From Petrolisthes cinctipes (taxonomy: Eukaryota; Arthropoda; Malacostraca; Decapoda; Porcellanidae), in assembly GCA_033782935.1 (NCBI GenBank), contig JAWQEG010000259.1:3264001-3328000 (forward strand): DNA of 64,000 nucleotides, read 5' to 3'. The position numbers were made by a program, and so were the translations under genes. The notes under the pieces were generated by a model, which saw only the letters and a program-made list of their open reading frames with translations, did no database searches and was not told the DNA's origin. Of this stretch, positions 1 to 12,540 are shown piece after piece; within the stretch, counting starts at the first letter, position 1, and each line of letters starts with the position of its first letter.

Positions 1-194
1 TTTTGGGCCTGAACTTTGAAAATACTCTAACACGGAGTAGGTATGTACAGATCGCTTCTGGGACCCCAAAATATCGAATTTTCGGGTGTTTAGGGCCAGA
101 ATTTGAGATATAAACGGGTACAGAAGATGCATGCACATATCGACTTTTGGGCACCTAAAAGATCGATTTTCAGTATGTTTTTGGCCTGTATTTT

Positions 195-861
195 GAAAAT
201 ACTCTAACACGGAGTAGGCATGTACAGATCGCTTCTGGGACCCCTAAATATCGAATTTTCGGGTGTTTTGGGACTGAATTTGAGATATCGACTTTTTGGC
301 ACTTAAAAGATCGATTTTTAGCATGTTTTTAGCCTATATTTTGAAAATATTCTAGCACTGTACAGATATCTTCTGGGACCCCAAAATATTGAATTTTCGG
401 GTGTTTTGAGCCTGAATTTGAGATATAAACGGGTACAGAAGATACATGCACATATTGACTTTGTGCATCTAAAATATCGATTTTCAGCATGTTTTGATCC
501 TGTATTTTGAAAATACTCTAACACTGAGTAGGCATGTACAGATTGCTTCTGGGACCCCAAAATATTGAATTTTCGGGTGTTTTGAGCCTGAATTTGAGAT
601 ATAAACGGGTACAGAAGATACATGCACATATTGACTTTGGGCACCAAAAATATCGATTTTCAGCATGTTTTGGGCCTGAACTTTGAAAATACTCTAACAC
701 GGAGTAGGTATGTACAGATCGCTTCTGGGACCCCAAAATATCGAATTTTCGGGTGTTTAGGGCCAGAATTTGAGATATAAACGGGTACAGAAGATGCATG
801 CACATATCGACTTTTGGGCACATAAAAGATCGATTTTCAGTATGTTTTTGGCCTGTATTTT
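195..861. repeat. 667-bp tetramer A-B-B'-C
   Basis: Landmarks at 195, 343, 509, 685 and 862 give monomers of 148, 166, 176 and 177 bp. The 166-bp B lacks 10 bp and reads cactgtacagat. The third monomer is a hybrid with a C2-like start (cactgagtag, gttttgagcctg) and a B1-like end (ggcaccaaaaat). The unit is 10 bp shorter than the 677-bp tetramers that follow. Confidence 0.88.
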
Positions 862-1538
862 GAAAATACTCTAACACGGAGTAGGCATGTACAGATACCT
901 TCTGGGACCTCTAAATATCGAATTTTCGGGTGTTTTGGGACTGAATTTGAGATATCGATTTTTTGGCACCTAAAATGTCGATTTTTAGCATGTTTTTAGC
1001 CTATATTTTGAAAATATTCTAGCACTGTGTAGGCATGTACAGATTGCTTCTGGGACCCCAAAATATTGAATTTTCGGGTGTTTTGAGCCTGAATTTGAGA
1101 TATAAACGGGTACAGAAGATACATGCACATATTGACTTTTGGCATCTAAAATAACGATTTTCAGCATGTTTTGGGCCTGTATTTTGAAAATACTCTAACA
1201 CTGAGTAGGCATGTACAGATTGCTTCTGGGACCCCAAAATATTGAATTTTCGGGTGTTTTGAGCCTGAATTTGAGATATAAACGGGTACAGAAGATACAT
1301 GCACATATTGACTTTGGGCACCAAAAATATCGATTTTCAGCATGTTTTGGGCCTGAACTTTGAAAATACTCTAACACGGAGTAGGTATGTACAGATCGCT
1401 TCTGGGACCCCAAAATATCGAATTTTCGGGTGTTTAGGGCCAGAATTTGAGATATAAACGGGTACAGAAGATGCATGCACATATCGACTTTTGGGCACCT
1501 AAAAGATCGATTTTCAGTATGTTTTTGGCCTGTATTTT
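862..1538. repeat. 677-bp tetramer A-B-B'-C
   Basis: The monomers are 148, 176, 176 and 177 bp (862-1009, 1010-1185, 1186-1361, 1362-1538). The monomer at 1186-1361 is a C2/B1 hybrid. The length equals the 1002-bp hexamer minus 325 bp (one 177-bp plus one 148-bp monomer), as expected if a crossover between C2 and B1 removed the A1 monomer between them. Confidence 0.9.
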
Positions 1539-3750
1539 GAAAATACTCTAACACGGAGTAGGCATGTACAGATACCTTCTGGGACCTCTAAATATCGAAT
1601 TTTCGGGTGTTTTGGGACTGAATTTGAGATATCGATTTTTTGGCACCTAAAATGTCGATTTTTAGCATGTTTTTAGCCTATATTTTGAAAATATTCTAGC
1701 ACTGTGTAGGCATGTACAGATTGCTTCTGGGACCCCAAAATATTGAATTTTCGGGTGTTTTGAGCCTGAATTTGAGATATAAACGGGTACAGAAGATACA
1801 TGCACATATTGACTTTTGGCATGTAAAATATCGATTTTCAGCATGTTTTGGGCCTGTATTTTGAAAATACTCTAACACTGAGTAGGCATGTACAGATTGC
1901 TTCTGGGACCCCAAAATATTGAATTTTCGGGTGTTATGAGCCTGAATTTGAGATATAAACGGGTACAGAAGATACATGCACATATTGACTTTGGGCACCA
2001 AAAATATCGATTTCAGCATGTTTTGGGCCTGAACTTTGAAAATACTCTAACACGGAGTAGGCATGTACAGATCGCTTCTGGGACCCCAAAATATCGAATT
2101 TTCGGGTGTATAGGGCCAGAATTTGAGATATAAACGGGTACAGAAGATGCATGCACATATCGACTTTTGGGCACCTAAAAGATCGATTTTCAGTATGTTT
2201 TTGGCCTGTATTTTGAAAATACTCTAACACGGAGTAGGCATGTACAGATACCTTCTGGGACCTCTAAATATCGAATTTTCGGGTGTTTTGGGACTGAATT
2301 TGAGATATCGATTTTTTGGCACCTAAAATGTCGATTTTTAGCATGTTTTTAGCCTATATTTTGAAAATATTCTAGCACTGTGTAGGCATGTACAGATTGC
2401 TTCTGGGACCCCAAAATATTGAATTTTCGGGTGTTTTGAGCCTGAATTTGAGATATAAACGGGTACAGAAGATACATGCACATATTGACTTTTGGCATGT
2501 AAAATATCGATTTTCAGCATGTTTTGGGCCTGTATTTTGAAAATACTCTAACACTGAGTAGGCATGTACAGATTGCTTCTGGAACCCCAAAATATTGAAT
2601 TTTCGGGTGTTTTGAGCCTGAATTTGAGATATAAACGGGTACTGAAGATGCATGCACATATCGACTTTTGTGCACCTAAAAGATCGATTTTCAGTATGTT
2701 TTGAGCATGTATTTTGAAAATACTCTAACACGGAGTAGGCATGTACAGATCGCTTCTGGGACCCCTAAATATCGAATTTTCGGGTGTTTTGGGACTGAAT
2801 TTGAGATATCGACTTTTTGGCACCTAAAAGATCGATTTTTAGCATGTTTTTAGCCTATATTTTGAAAATATTCTAGCACTGAGTAGGCATGTGCAGATTG
2901 CTTCTGGGACCCCAAAATATTGAATTTTCGGGTGTTTTGAGCCTGAATTTGAGATATAAACGGGTACAGAAGATTCATGCACATATTGACTTTGGGCACC
3001 AAAAATATCGATTTTCAGCATGTTTTGGGCCTGAATTTTGAAAATACTCAAACACTGAGTAGGCATGTACAGATCGCTTCTGGGACCCCAAAATATCGAA
3101 TTTTCGGGTGTATAGGGCCAGAATTTGAGATATAAACGGGTACAGAAGATGCATGCACATATCGACTTTTGGGCACCTAAAAGATCGATTTTCAGTATGT
3201 TTTTGGCCTGTATTTTGAAAATACTCTAACACGGAGTAGGCATGTACAGATACCTTCTGGGACCTCTAAATATCGAATTTTCGGGTGTTTTGGGACTGAA
3301 TTTGAGATATCGATTTTTTGGCACCTAAAATGTCGATTTTTAGCATGTTTTTAGCCTATATTTTGAAAATATTCTAGCACTGTGTAGGCATGTACAGATT
3401 GCTTCTGGGACCCCAAAATATTGAATTTTCGGGTGTTTTGAGCCTGAATTTGAGATATAAACGGGTACAGAAGATACATGCACATATTGACTTTTGGCAT
3501 GTAAAATATCTATTTTCAGCATGTTTTGGGCCTGTATTTTGAAAATACTCTAACACTGAGTAGGCATGTACAGATTGCTTCTGGGACCCCAAAATATTGA
3601 ATTTTCGGGTGTTTTGAGCCTGAATTTGAGATATAAACGGGTACTGAAGATGCATGCACATATCGACTTTTGTGCACCTAAAAGATCGATTTTCAGTATG
3701 TTTTGAGCATGTATTTTGAAAATACTCTAACACGGAGTAGGCATGTACAG
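1350..3750. repeat. Segmental duplication, 4340-bp offset, left copy
   Basis: This segment matches 5690-8090 at a constant offset of 4340 bp, including the one-base-shortened tetramer and the shared gtgcagattg variant (2891 and 7231). The copies differ at isolated bases, for example tcaaacactgag near 3050 against ctaacacggag near 7390. The match ends near 3750, where atcgcttctg is replaced in the other copy by attgcttctg. Confidence 0.8.
1539..2214. repeat. 676-bp tetramer A-B-B'-C
   Basis: This is the same layout as the preceding unit (148, 176, 175, 177 bp). The hybrid monomer has lost one T (cgatttcag instead of cgattttcag near 2010). This single-base loss is shared by the tetramers at 5879-6554 and 8725-9400, so the three are copies of one ancestor. 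Confidence 0.9.
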
Positions 3751-5388
3751 ATCGCTTCTGGGACCCCTAAATATCGAATTTTCGGGTGTTTTGGGACTGA
3801 ATTTGAGATATCGACTTTTTGGCACCTAAAAGATCGATTTTTAGCATGTTTTTAGCCTATATTTTGAAAATATTCTAGCAGTGTACAGATTGCTTCTGGG
3901 ACCCCAAAATATTGAATTTTCATGGTGTTTTGAGCCTGAATTTGAGATATAAACGGGTACAGAAGATACATGCACATATTGACTTTGGGCACCAAAAATA
4001 TCGATTTTCAGCATGTTTTGGGCCTGAACTTTGAAAATACTCTAACACGGAGTAGGTATGTACAGATCGCTTCTGGGACCCCAAAATATCGAATTTTCGG
4101 GTGTTTAGGGCCAGAATTTGAGATATAAACGGGTACAGAAGATGCATGCACATATCGACTTTTGGGCACCTAAAAGATCGATTTTCAGTATGTTTTTGGC
4201 CTGTATTTTGAAAATACTCTAACACGGAGTAGGCATGTACAGATACCTTCTGGGACCTCTAAATATCGAATTTTCGGGTGTTTTGGGACTGAATTTGAGA
4301 TATCGATTTTTTGGCACCCAAAATGTCGATTTTTAGCATGTTTTTAGCCTATATTTTGAAAATATTCTAGCAATGTGTAGGCATGTACAGATTGCTTCTG
4401 GGACCCCAAAATATTGAATTTTCGGGTGTTTTGAGCCTGAATTTGAGATATAAACGGGTACAGAAGATACATGCATATATTGACTTTTGGCATGTAAAAT
4501 ATCGATTTTCAGCATGTTTTGGGCCTGTATTTTGAAAATTCTCTAACACTGAGTAGGCATGTACAGATTGCTTCTGGGACCCCAAAATATTGAATTTTCG
4601 GGTGTTTTGAGCCTGAATTTGAGATATAAACGGGTACAGAAGATGCATGCACATATCGACTTTTGTGCACCTAAAAGATCGATTTTCAGTATGTTTTGAG
4701 CATGTATTTTGAAAATACTCTAACACGGAGTAGGCATGTACAGATCGCTTCTGGGACCCCTAAATATCGAATTTTCGGGTGTTTTGGGACTGAATTTGAG
4801 ATATCGACTTTTTGGCACCTAAAAGATCGATTTTTAGCATGTTTTTAGCCTATATTTTGAAAATATTCTAGCACTGAGTAGGCATGTACAGATTGCTTCT
4901 GGGACCCCAAGATATTGAATTTTCGGGTGTTTTGAGCCTGAATTTGAGATATAAACGGGTACAGAAGATACATGCACATATTGACTTTGGGCACCAAAAA
5001 TATCGATTTTCAGCATGTTTTGGGCCTGAATTTTGAAAATACTCTAACACCGAGTAGGCATGTACAGATCGCTTCTGGGACCCCAAAATATCGAATTTTC
5101 ATGTGTTTAGGGCCAGAATTTGAGATATAAACGGGTACAGAAAATGCATGCACATATCGACTTTTGGGCACCTAAAAGATCGATTTTCAGTATGTTTTTG
5201 GCCTGTATTTTGAAAATACTCTAACACGGAGTAGGCATGTACAGATTGCTTCTGGGACCCCAAAATATTGAATTTTCGGGTGTTTTGAGCCTGAATTTGA
5301 GATATAAACGGGTACAGAAGATGCATGCACATATCGACTTTTGTGCACCTAAAAGATCGATTTTCAGTATGTTTTGAGCATGTATTTT
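2215..5388. repeat. Run of 501-bp trimers alternating the two trimer types
   Basis: Landmarks at 2215, 2716, 3217, 3718, 4210, 4711 and 5212 mark successive trimers of 501, 501, 501, 492, 501 and 501 bp. The 492-bp unit holds a B monomer with the 10-bp deletion. At 5212-5388 an extra 177-bp C2-like monomer follows C1 directly, so two C monomers are adjacent. This is an order exception created by recombination. Confidence 0.88.
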
Positions 5389-5689
5389 GAAAATACTCTA
5401 ACACGGAGTAGGCATGTACAGATCGCTTCTGGGACCCCTAAATATCGAATTTTCGGGTGTTTTGGGACTGAATTTGAGATATCGACTTTTTGGCACCTAA
5501 AAGATGATTTTTAGCATGTTTTTAGCCTATATTTTGAAAATATTCTAGCACTGTACAGATTGCTTCTGGGACCCCAAAATATTGAATTTTCGGGTGTTTT
5601 GAGCCAGAATTTGAGATATAAACGGGTACAGAAGATACATGCACATATTGACTTTGGGCACCAAAAATATCGATTTTCAGCATGTTTTG

Positions 5690-8090
5690 GGCCTGAACTT
5701 TGAAAATACTCTAACACGGAGTAGGTATGTACAGATCGCTTCTGGGACCCCAAAATATCGAATTTTCGGGTGTTTAGGGCCAGAATTTGATATATAAACG
5801 GGTACAGAAGATGCATGCACATATCGACTTTTGGGCACCTAAAAGATCGATTTTCAGTATGTTTTTGGCCTGTATTTTGAAAATACTCTAACACGGAGTA
5901 GGCATGTACAGATACCTTCTGGGACCTCTAAATATCGAATTTTCGGGTGTTTTGGGACTGAATTTGAGATATCGATTTTTTGGCACCTAAAATGTCGATT
6001 TTTAGCATGTTTTTAGCCTATATTTTGAAAATATTCTAGCACTTTGTAGGCATGTACAGATTGCTTCTGGGACCCCAAAATATTGAATTTTCGGGTGTTT
6101 TGAGCCTGAATTTGAGATATAAACGGGTACAGAAGATACATGCACATATTGACTTTTGGCATGTAAAATATCGATTTTCAGCATGTTTTGGGCCTGTATT
6201 TTGAAAATACTCTAACACTGAGTAGGCATGTACAGATTGCTTCTGGGACCCCAAAATATTGAATTTTCGGGTGTTTTGAGCCTGAATTTGAGATATAAAC
6301 GGGTACAGAAGATACATGCACATATTGACTTTGGGCACCAAAAATATCGATTTCAGCATGTTTTGGGCCTGAACTTTGAAAATACTCTAACACGGAGTAG
6401 GCATGTACAGATCGCTTCTGGGACCCCAAAATATCGAATTTTCGGGTGTATAGGGCCAGAATTTGAGATATAAACGGGTACAGAAGATGCATGCACATAT
6501 CGACTTTAGGGCACCTAAAAGATCGATTTTCAGTATGTTTTTGGACTGTATTTTGAAAATACTCTAACACGGAGTAGGCATGTACAGATACCTTCTGGGA
6601 CCTCTAAATATCGAATTTTCGGGTGTTTTGGGACTGAATTTGAGATATCGATTTTTTGGCACCTAAAATGTCGATTTTTAGCATGTTTTTAGCCTATATT
6701 TTGAAAATATTCTAGCACTGTGTAGGCATGTACAGATTGCTTCTGGGACCCCAAAATATTGAATTTTCGGGTGTTTTGAGCCTGAATTTGAGATATAAAC
6801 GAGTACAGAAGATACATGCACATATTGACTTTTGGCATGTAAAATATCGATTTTCAGCATGTTTTGGGCCTGTATTTTGAAAATACTCTAACACTGAGTA
6901 GGCATGTACAGATTGCTTCTGGAACCCCAAAATATTGAATTTTCGGGTGTTTTGAGCCTGAATTTGAGATATAAACGGGTACTGAAGATGCATGCACATA
7001 TCGACTTTTGTGCACCTAAAAGATCGATTTTCAGTATGTTTTGAGCATGTATTTTGAAAATACTCTAACACGGAGTAGGCATGTACAGATCGCTTCTGGG
7101 ACCCCTAAATATCGAATTTTCGGGTGTTTTGGGACTGAATTTGAGATATCGACTTTTTGGCACCTAAAAGATCGATTTTTAGCATGTTTTTAGCCTATAT
7201 TTTGAAAATATTCTAGCACTGAGTAGGCATGTGCAGATTGCTTCTGGGACCCCAAAATATTGAATTTTCGGGTGTTTTGAGCCTGAATTTGAGATATAAA
7301 CGGGTACAGAAGATTCATGCACATATTGACTTTGGGCACCAAAAATATCGATTTTCAGCATGTTTTGGGCCTGAATTTTGAAAATACTCTAACACGGAGT
7401 AGGCATGTACAGATCGCTTCTGGGACCCCAAAATATCGAATTTTCGGGTGTATAGGGCCAGAATTTGAGATATAAACGGGTACAGAAGATGCATGCACAT
7501 ATCGACTTTTGGGCACCTAAAAGATCGATTTTCAGTATGTTTTTGGCCTGTATTTTGAAAATACTCTAACACGGAGTAGGCATGTACAGATACCTACTGG
7601 GACCTCTAAATATCGAATTTTCGGGTGTTTTGGGACTGAATTTGAGATATCGATTTTTTGGCACCTAAAATGTCGATTTTTAGCATGTTTTTAGCCTATA
7701 TTTTGAAAATATTCTAGCACTGTGTAGGCATGTACAGATTGCTTCTGGGACCCCAAAATATTGAATTTTCGGGTGTTTTGAGCCTGAATTTGAGATATAA
7801 ACGGGTACAGAAGATACATGCACATATTGACTTTTGGCATGTAAAATATCGATTTTCAGCATGTTTTGGGCCTGTATTTTGAAAATACTCTAACACTGAG
7901 TAGGCATGTACAGATTGCTTCTGGGACCCCAAAATATTGAATTTTCGGGTGTTTTGAGCCTGAATTTGAGATATAAACGGGTACTGAAGATGCATGCACA
8001 TATCGACTTTTGTGCACCTAAAAGATCGATTTTCAGTATGTTTTGAGCATGTATTTTGAAAATACTCTAACACGGAGTAGGCATGTACAG
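5690..8090. repeat. Segmental duplication, 4340-bp offset, right copy
   Basis: This is the partner of 1350-3750. It includes the 676-bp tetramer at 5879-6554 and trimers from 6555. Past 8058 it continues with an additional C2-type 177-bp monomer (8058-8234) that is not present at the corresponding place in the left copy. Confidence 0.8.
5879..6554. repeat. 676-bp tetramer A-B-B'-C, second copy
   Basis: Landmarks at 5879, 6027, 6203, 6378 and 6555 give 148, 176, 175 and 177 bp. It carries the same single-T loss in the hybrid monomer as 1539-2214 (offset 4340). Confidence 0.88.
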
Positions 8091-9570
8091 ATTGCTTCTG
8101 GGACCCCAAAATATTGAATTTTCGGGTGTTTTGAGCCTGAATTTGAGATATAAACGGGTACTGAAGATGCATGCACATATCGACTTTTGTGCACCTAAAA
8201 GATCGATTTTCAGTATGTTTTGAGCCTGTATTTTAAAAATACTCTAACACGGAGTAGGCATGTACAGATCGCTTCTGGGACCCCTAAATATCGAATTTTC
8301 GGGTGTTTTGGGACTGAATTTGAGATATCGACTTTTTGGCACCTAAAAGATGATTTTTAGCATGTTTTTAGCCTATATTTTGAAAATATTCTAGCACTGT
8401 ACAGATTGCTTCTGGGACCCCAAAATATTGAATTTTCGGGTGTTTTGAGCCTGAATTTGAGATATAAACGGGTACAGAAGATACATGCACATATTGACTT
8501 TGGGCACCAAAAATATCGATTTTCAGCATGTTTTGGGCCTGAACTTTGAAAATACTCTAACACGGAGTAGGTATGTACAGATCGCTTCTGGGACCCCAAA
8601 ATATCGAATTTTCGGGTGTTTAGGGCCAGAATTTGAGATATAAACGGGTACAGAAGATGCATGCACATATCGACTTTTGGGCACCTAAAAGATCGATTTT
8701 CAGTATGTTTTTGGCCTGTATTTTGAAAATACTCTAACACGGAGTAGGCATGTACAGATACCTTCTGGGACCTCTAAATATCGAATTTTCGGGTGTTTTG
8801 GGACTGAATTTGAGATATCGATTTTTTGGCACCTAAAATGTCGATTTTTAGCATGTTTTTAGCCTATATTTTGAAAATATTCTAGCACTGTGTAGGCATG
8901 TACAGATTGCTTCTGGGACCCCAAAATATTGAATTTTCGGGTGTTTTGAGCCTGAATTTGAGATATAAACGGGTACAGAAGATACATGCACATATTGACT
9001 TTTGGCATGTAAAATATTGATTTTCAGCATGTTTTGGGCCTGTATTTTGAAAATACTCTAACACTGAGTAGGCATGTACAGATTGCTTCTGGGACCCCAA
9101 AATATTGAATTTTCGGGTGTTTTGAGCCTGAATTTGAGATATAAACGGGTACAGAAGATTCATGCACATATTGACTTTGGGCACCAAAAATATCGATTTC
9201 AGCATGTTTTGGGCCTGAACTTTGAAAATACTCTAACACGGAGTAGGCATGTACAGATCGCTTCTGGGACCCCAAAATATCGAATTTTCGGGTGTATAGG
9301 GCCAGAATTTGAGATATAAACGGGTACAGAAGATGCATGCACATATCGACTTTTGGGCACCTAAAAGATCGATTTTCAGTATGTTTTTGGCCTGTATTTT
9401 GAAAATACTCTAACACGGAGTAGGCATGTACAGATACCTTCTGGGACCTCTAAATATCGAATTTTCGGGTGTTTTGGGACTGAATTTGAGATATCGATTT
9501 TTTGGCACCTAAAATGTCGATTTTTAGCATTTTTTTAGCCTATATTTTGAAAATATTCTAGCACTGAGTA
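8058..9570. repeat. Segmental duplication, 2846-bp offset, right copy of 5212-6730
   Basis: This block repeats 5212-6730 at an offset of 2846 bp, including the missing C in aaagatgattttta (about 5505 and 8351) and the tetramer. The match breaks down near 9570, where the following B monomer is of type B1 in this copy and B2 in the other. Confidence 0.78.
8725..9400. repeat. 676-bp tetramer A-B-B'-C, third copy
   Basis: This unit has the same layout and the same single-T loss as 5879-6554, at an offset of 2846 bp. It is followed at 9401 by a trimer whose A monomer has atttttttagcc, where other copies read atgtttttagcc. Confidence 0.88.
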
Positions 9571-9599
9571 GGCATGTACAGATTGCTTCTGGGACCCCA

Positions 9600-12540
9600 A
9601 AATATTGAATTTTCGGGTGTTTTGAGCCTGAATTTGAGATATAAACGGGTACAGAAGATACATGCACATATTGACTTTGGGCACCAAAAATATCGATTTT
9701 CAGCATGTTTTGGGCCTGAATTTTGAAAATACTCTAACACGGAGTAGGCATGTACAGATCGCTTCTGGGACCCCAAAATATCGAATTTTCGGGTGTTTAG
9801 GGCCAGAATTTGAGATATAAACGGGTACAGAAGATGCATGCACATATCGACTTTTGGGCACCTAAAAGATCGATTTTCAGTATGTTTTTGGCCTGTATTT
9901 TCAAAATACTCTAACACGGAGTAGGCATGTACAGATCGCTTCTGGGACCCCTAAATATCGAATTTGCGGGTGTTTTGGGATTGAATTTGAGATATCGACT
10001 TTTTGGCACTTAAAAGATCGATTTTTAGTATGTTTTTAGCCTATATTTTGAAAATATTCTAGCACTGTACAGATTGCTTCTGGGACCCCAAAATATTGAA
10101 TTTTCGGGTGTTTTGAGCCTGAATTTGAGATATAAACGGGTACAGAAGATACATGCACATATTGACTTTGGGCATCTAAAATATCGATTTTCAGCATGTT
10201 TTGGGCCTGTATTTTGAAAATACTCTAACACTGAGTAGGCATGTACAGATTGCTTCTGGGACCCCAAAATATTGAATTTTCGGGTGTTTTGAGCCTGAAT
10301 TTGAGATATAAACGGGTACAGAAGATACATGCACATATTGACTTTGGGCACCAAAAATATCGATTTTCAGCATGTTTTGGGCCTGAATTTTGAAAATACT
10401 CTAACACGGAGTAGGCATGTACAGATCGCTTCTGGGACCCCAAAATATCGAATTTTCGGGTGTTTAGGGCCAGAATTTGAGATATAAACGGGTACAGAAG
10501 ATGCATGCACATATCGACTTTTGGGCACCTAAAAGATCGATTTTCAGTATGTTTTTGGCCTGTATTTTAAAAATACTCTAACACGGAGTAGGCATGTACA
10601 GATACCTTCTGGGACCTCTAAATATCGAATTTTCGGGTGTTTTGGGACTGAATTTGAGATATCGATTTTTTGGCACCTAAAATGTCGATTTTTAGCTTGT
10701 TTTTAGCTTATATTTTGAAAATATTCTAGCACTGTGTAGGCATGTACAGATTGCTTCTGGGACCCCTAAATATTGAATTTTCGGGTGTTTTGAGCCAGAA
10801 TTTGAGATATAAACGGGTACAGAAGATACATGCACATATTGACTTTGGGCATCTAAAATATCGATTTTCAGCATGTTTTGGGCCTGTATTTTGAAAATAC
10901 TCTAACACTGAGTAGGCATGTACAGATTGCTTCTGGGACCCCAAAATATTGAATTTTCGGGTGTTTTGAGCCTGAATTTGAGATATAAACGGGTACTGAA
11001 GATGCATGCACATATCGACTTTTGTGCACCTAAAAGATCGATTTTCAGTATGTTTTGAGCATGTATTTTGAAAATACTCTAACAAGGAGTAGGCATGTAC
11101 AGATCGCTTTTTTGACCCCTAAATATCGAATTTTCGGGTGTTTTGGGACTGAATTTGAGATATCGACTTTTTGGCACCTAAAGGATTGATTTTTAGCATG
11201 TTTTTAGCCTATATTTTGAAAATATTCTAGCACTGTCCAGATTGCTTCTGGGACCCCAAAATATTGAATTTTCGTGTGTTTTGAGCCTGAATTTGAGATA
11301 TAAACGGGTACAGAAGATACATGCACATATTGACTTTGGGCACCAAAAATATCGATTTTCAGCATGTTTTGGGCCTGAATTTTGAAAATACTCTAACACG
11401 GAGTAGGCATGTACAGATCGCTTCTGGGACCCCAAAATATCGAATTTTCGGGTGTTTAGGGCCAGAATTTGAGATATAAACGGGTACAGAAGATGCATGC
11501 ACATATCGACTTTTGGGCACCTAAAAGATCGATTTTCAGTATGTTTTTGGCCTGTATTTTGAAAATACTCTAACACGGAGTAGGCATGTACAGATACCTT
11601 CTGGGACCTCTAAATATCGAATTTTCGGGTGTTTTGGGACTGAATTTGAGATATCGATTTTTTGGCACCTAAAATGTCGATTTTTAGCATGTTTTTAGCC
11701 TATATTTTGAAAATATTCTAGCACTGTGTAGGCATGTACAAATTGCTTCTGGACCCCAAAATATTGAATTTTCGGGTGTTTTGAGCCTGATTTTGAGATA
11801 TAAACGGGTACAGAAGATACATGTACATATTGACTTTGGGCATCTAAAATATCGATTTTCAGCATATTTTGGGCCTGTATTTTGAAAATACTCTAACACG
11901 GAGTAGGCATGTACAGATCGCTTCTGGGACCTCTAAATATCGAATTTTCGGGTGTTTTGGGACTGAATTTGAGATATCGACTTTTTGGCACCTAAAAGAT
12001 CGATTTTTAGCATGTTTTTAGCCTATATTTTGAAAATATTCTAGCACTGTACAGATTGCTTCTGGGACCCCAAAATATTGAATTTTCGGGTGTTTTGAGC
12101 CTGAATTTGAGATATAAACGGGTACAGAAGATACATGCACATATTGACTTTGGGCGCCAAAAATATCGATTTTCAGAATGTTTTGGGCCTGAATTTTGAA
12201 AATACTCTAACACGGAGTAGGCATGTACAAATCGCTTCTGGGACCCCAAAATATCGAATTTTCGGGTGTTTAGGGCCAGAATTTGAGATATAAACGGGTA
12301 CAGAAGATGCATGCACATATCGACTTTTGGGCACCTAAAAGATCGATTTTCAGTATGTTTTTGGCCTGTATTTTGAAAATACTCTAACACGGAGTAAGCA
12401 TGTACAGATACCTTCTGGGACCTCTAAATATCGAATTTTCGGGTGTTTTGGGACTGAATTTGAGATATCGATTTTTTGGCACCTAAAATGTCGATTTTTA
12501 GCATGTTTTTAGCCTATATTTTGAAAATATTCTAGCACTG
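9600..12540. repeat. About 3-kb tandem duplication, left copy
   Basis: This block matches 12574-15755. The offset is 2974 bp up to about 10.2 kb, then 3299 bp (the right copy has 325 bp more), then 3214 bp after two deletions in the right copy. Shared private variants include ttttcaaaatact, aatttgcgggtg, gcttttttgacccct (about 11108 and 14342) and gcttctggacccc with one G missing (about 11748 and 14961). Confidence 0.82.
9902..10568. repeat. 667-bp tetramer that documents the 325-bp collapse
   Basis: Landmarks at 9902, 10050, 10216, 10392 and 10569 give 148, 166, 176 and 177 bp. Its duplicate at 12876 shares two private variants, ttttcaaaatact and aatttgcgggtg. That copy continues as A-B-C2-A1-B1-C1 (13024, 13190, 13367, 13515, 13691, 13868). 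Comparing the two, the tetramer here equals the longer copy minus 325 bp, with C2 fused to B1. Confidence 0.85.

Noticed and set aside
9074..9319. Plus-strand 81-residue frame seen three times (1888, 6228, 9074)
   Set aside because: It occurs only in the tetramers that share a single-T loss, which shifts the frame. The three copies are segmental duplicates, not evidence of selection for a protein.
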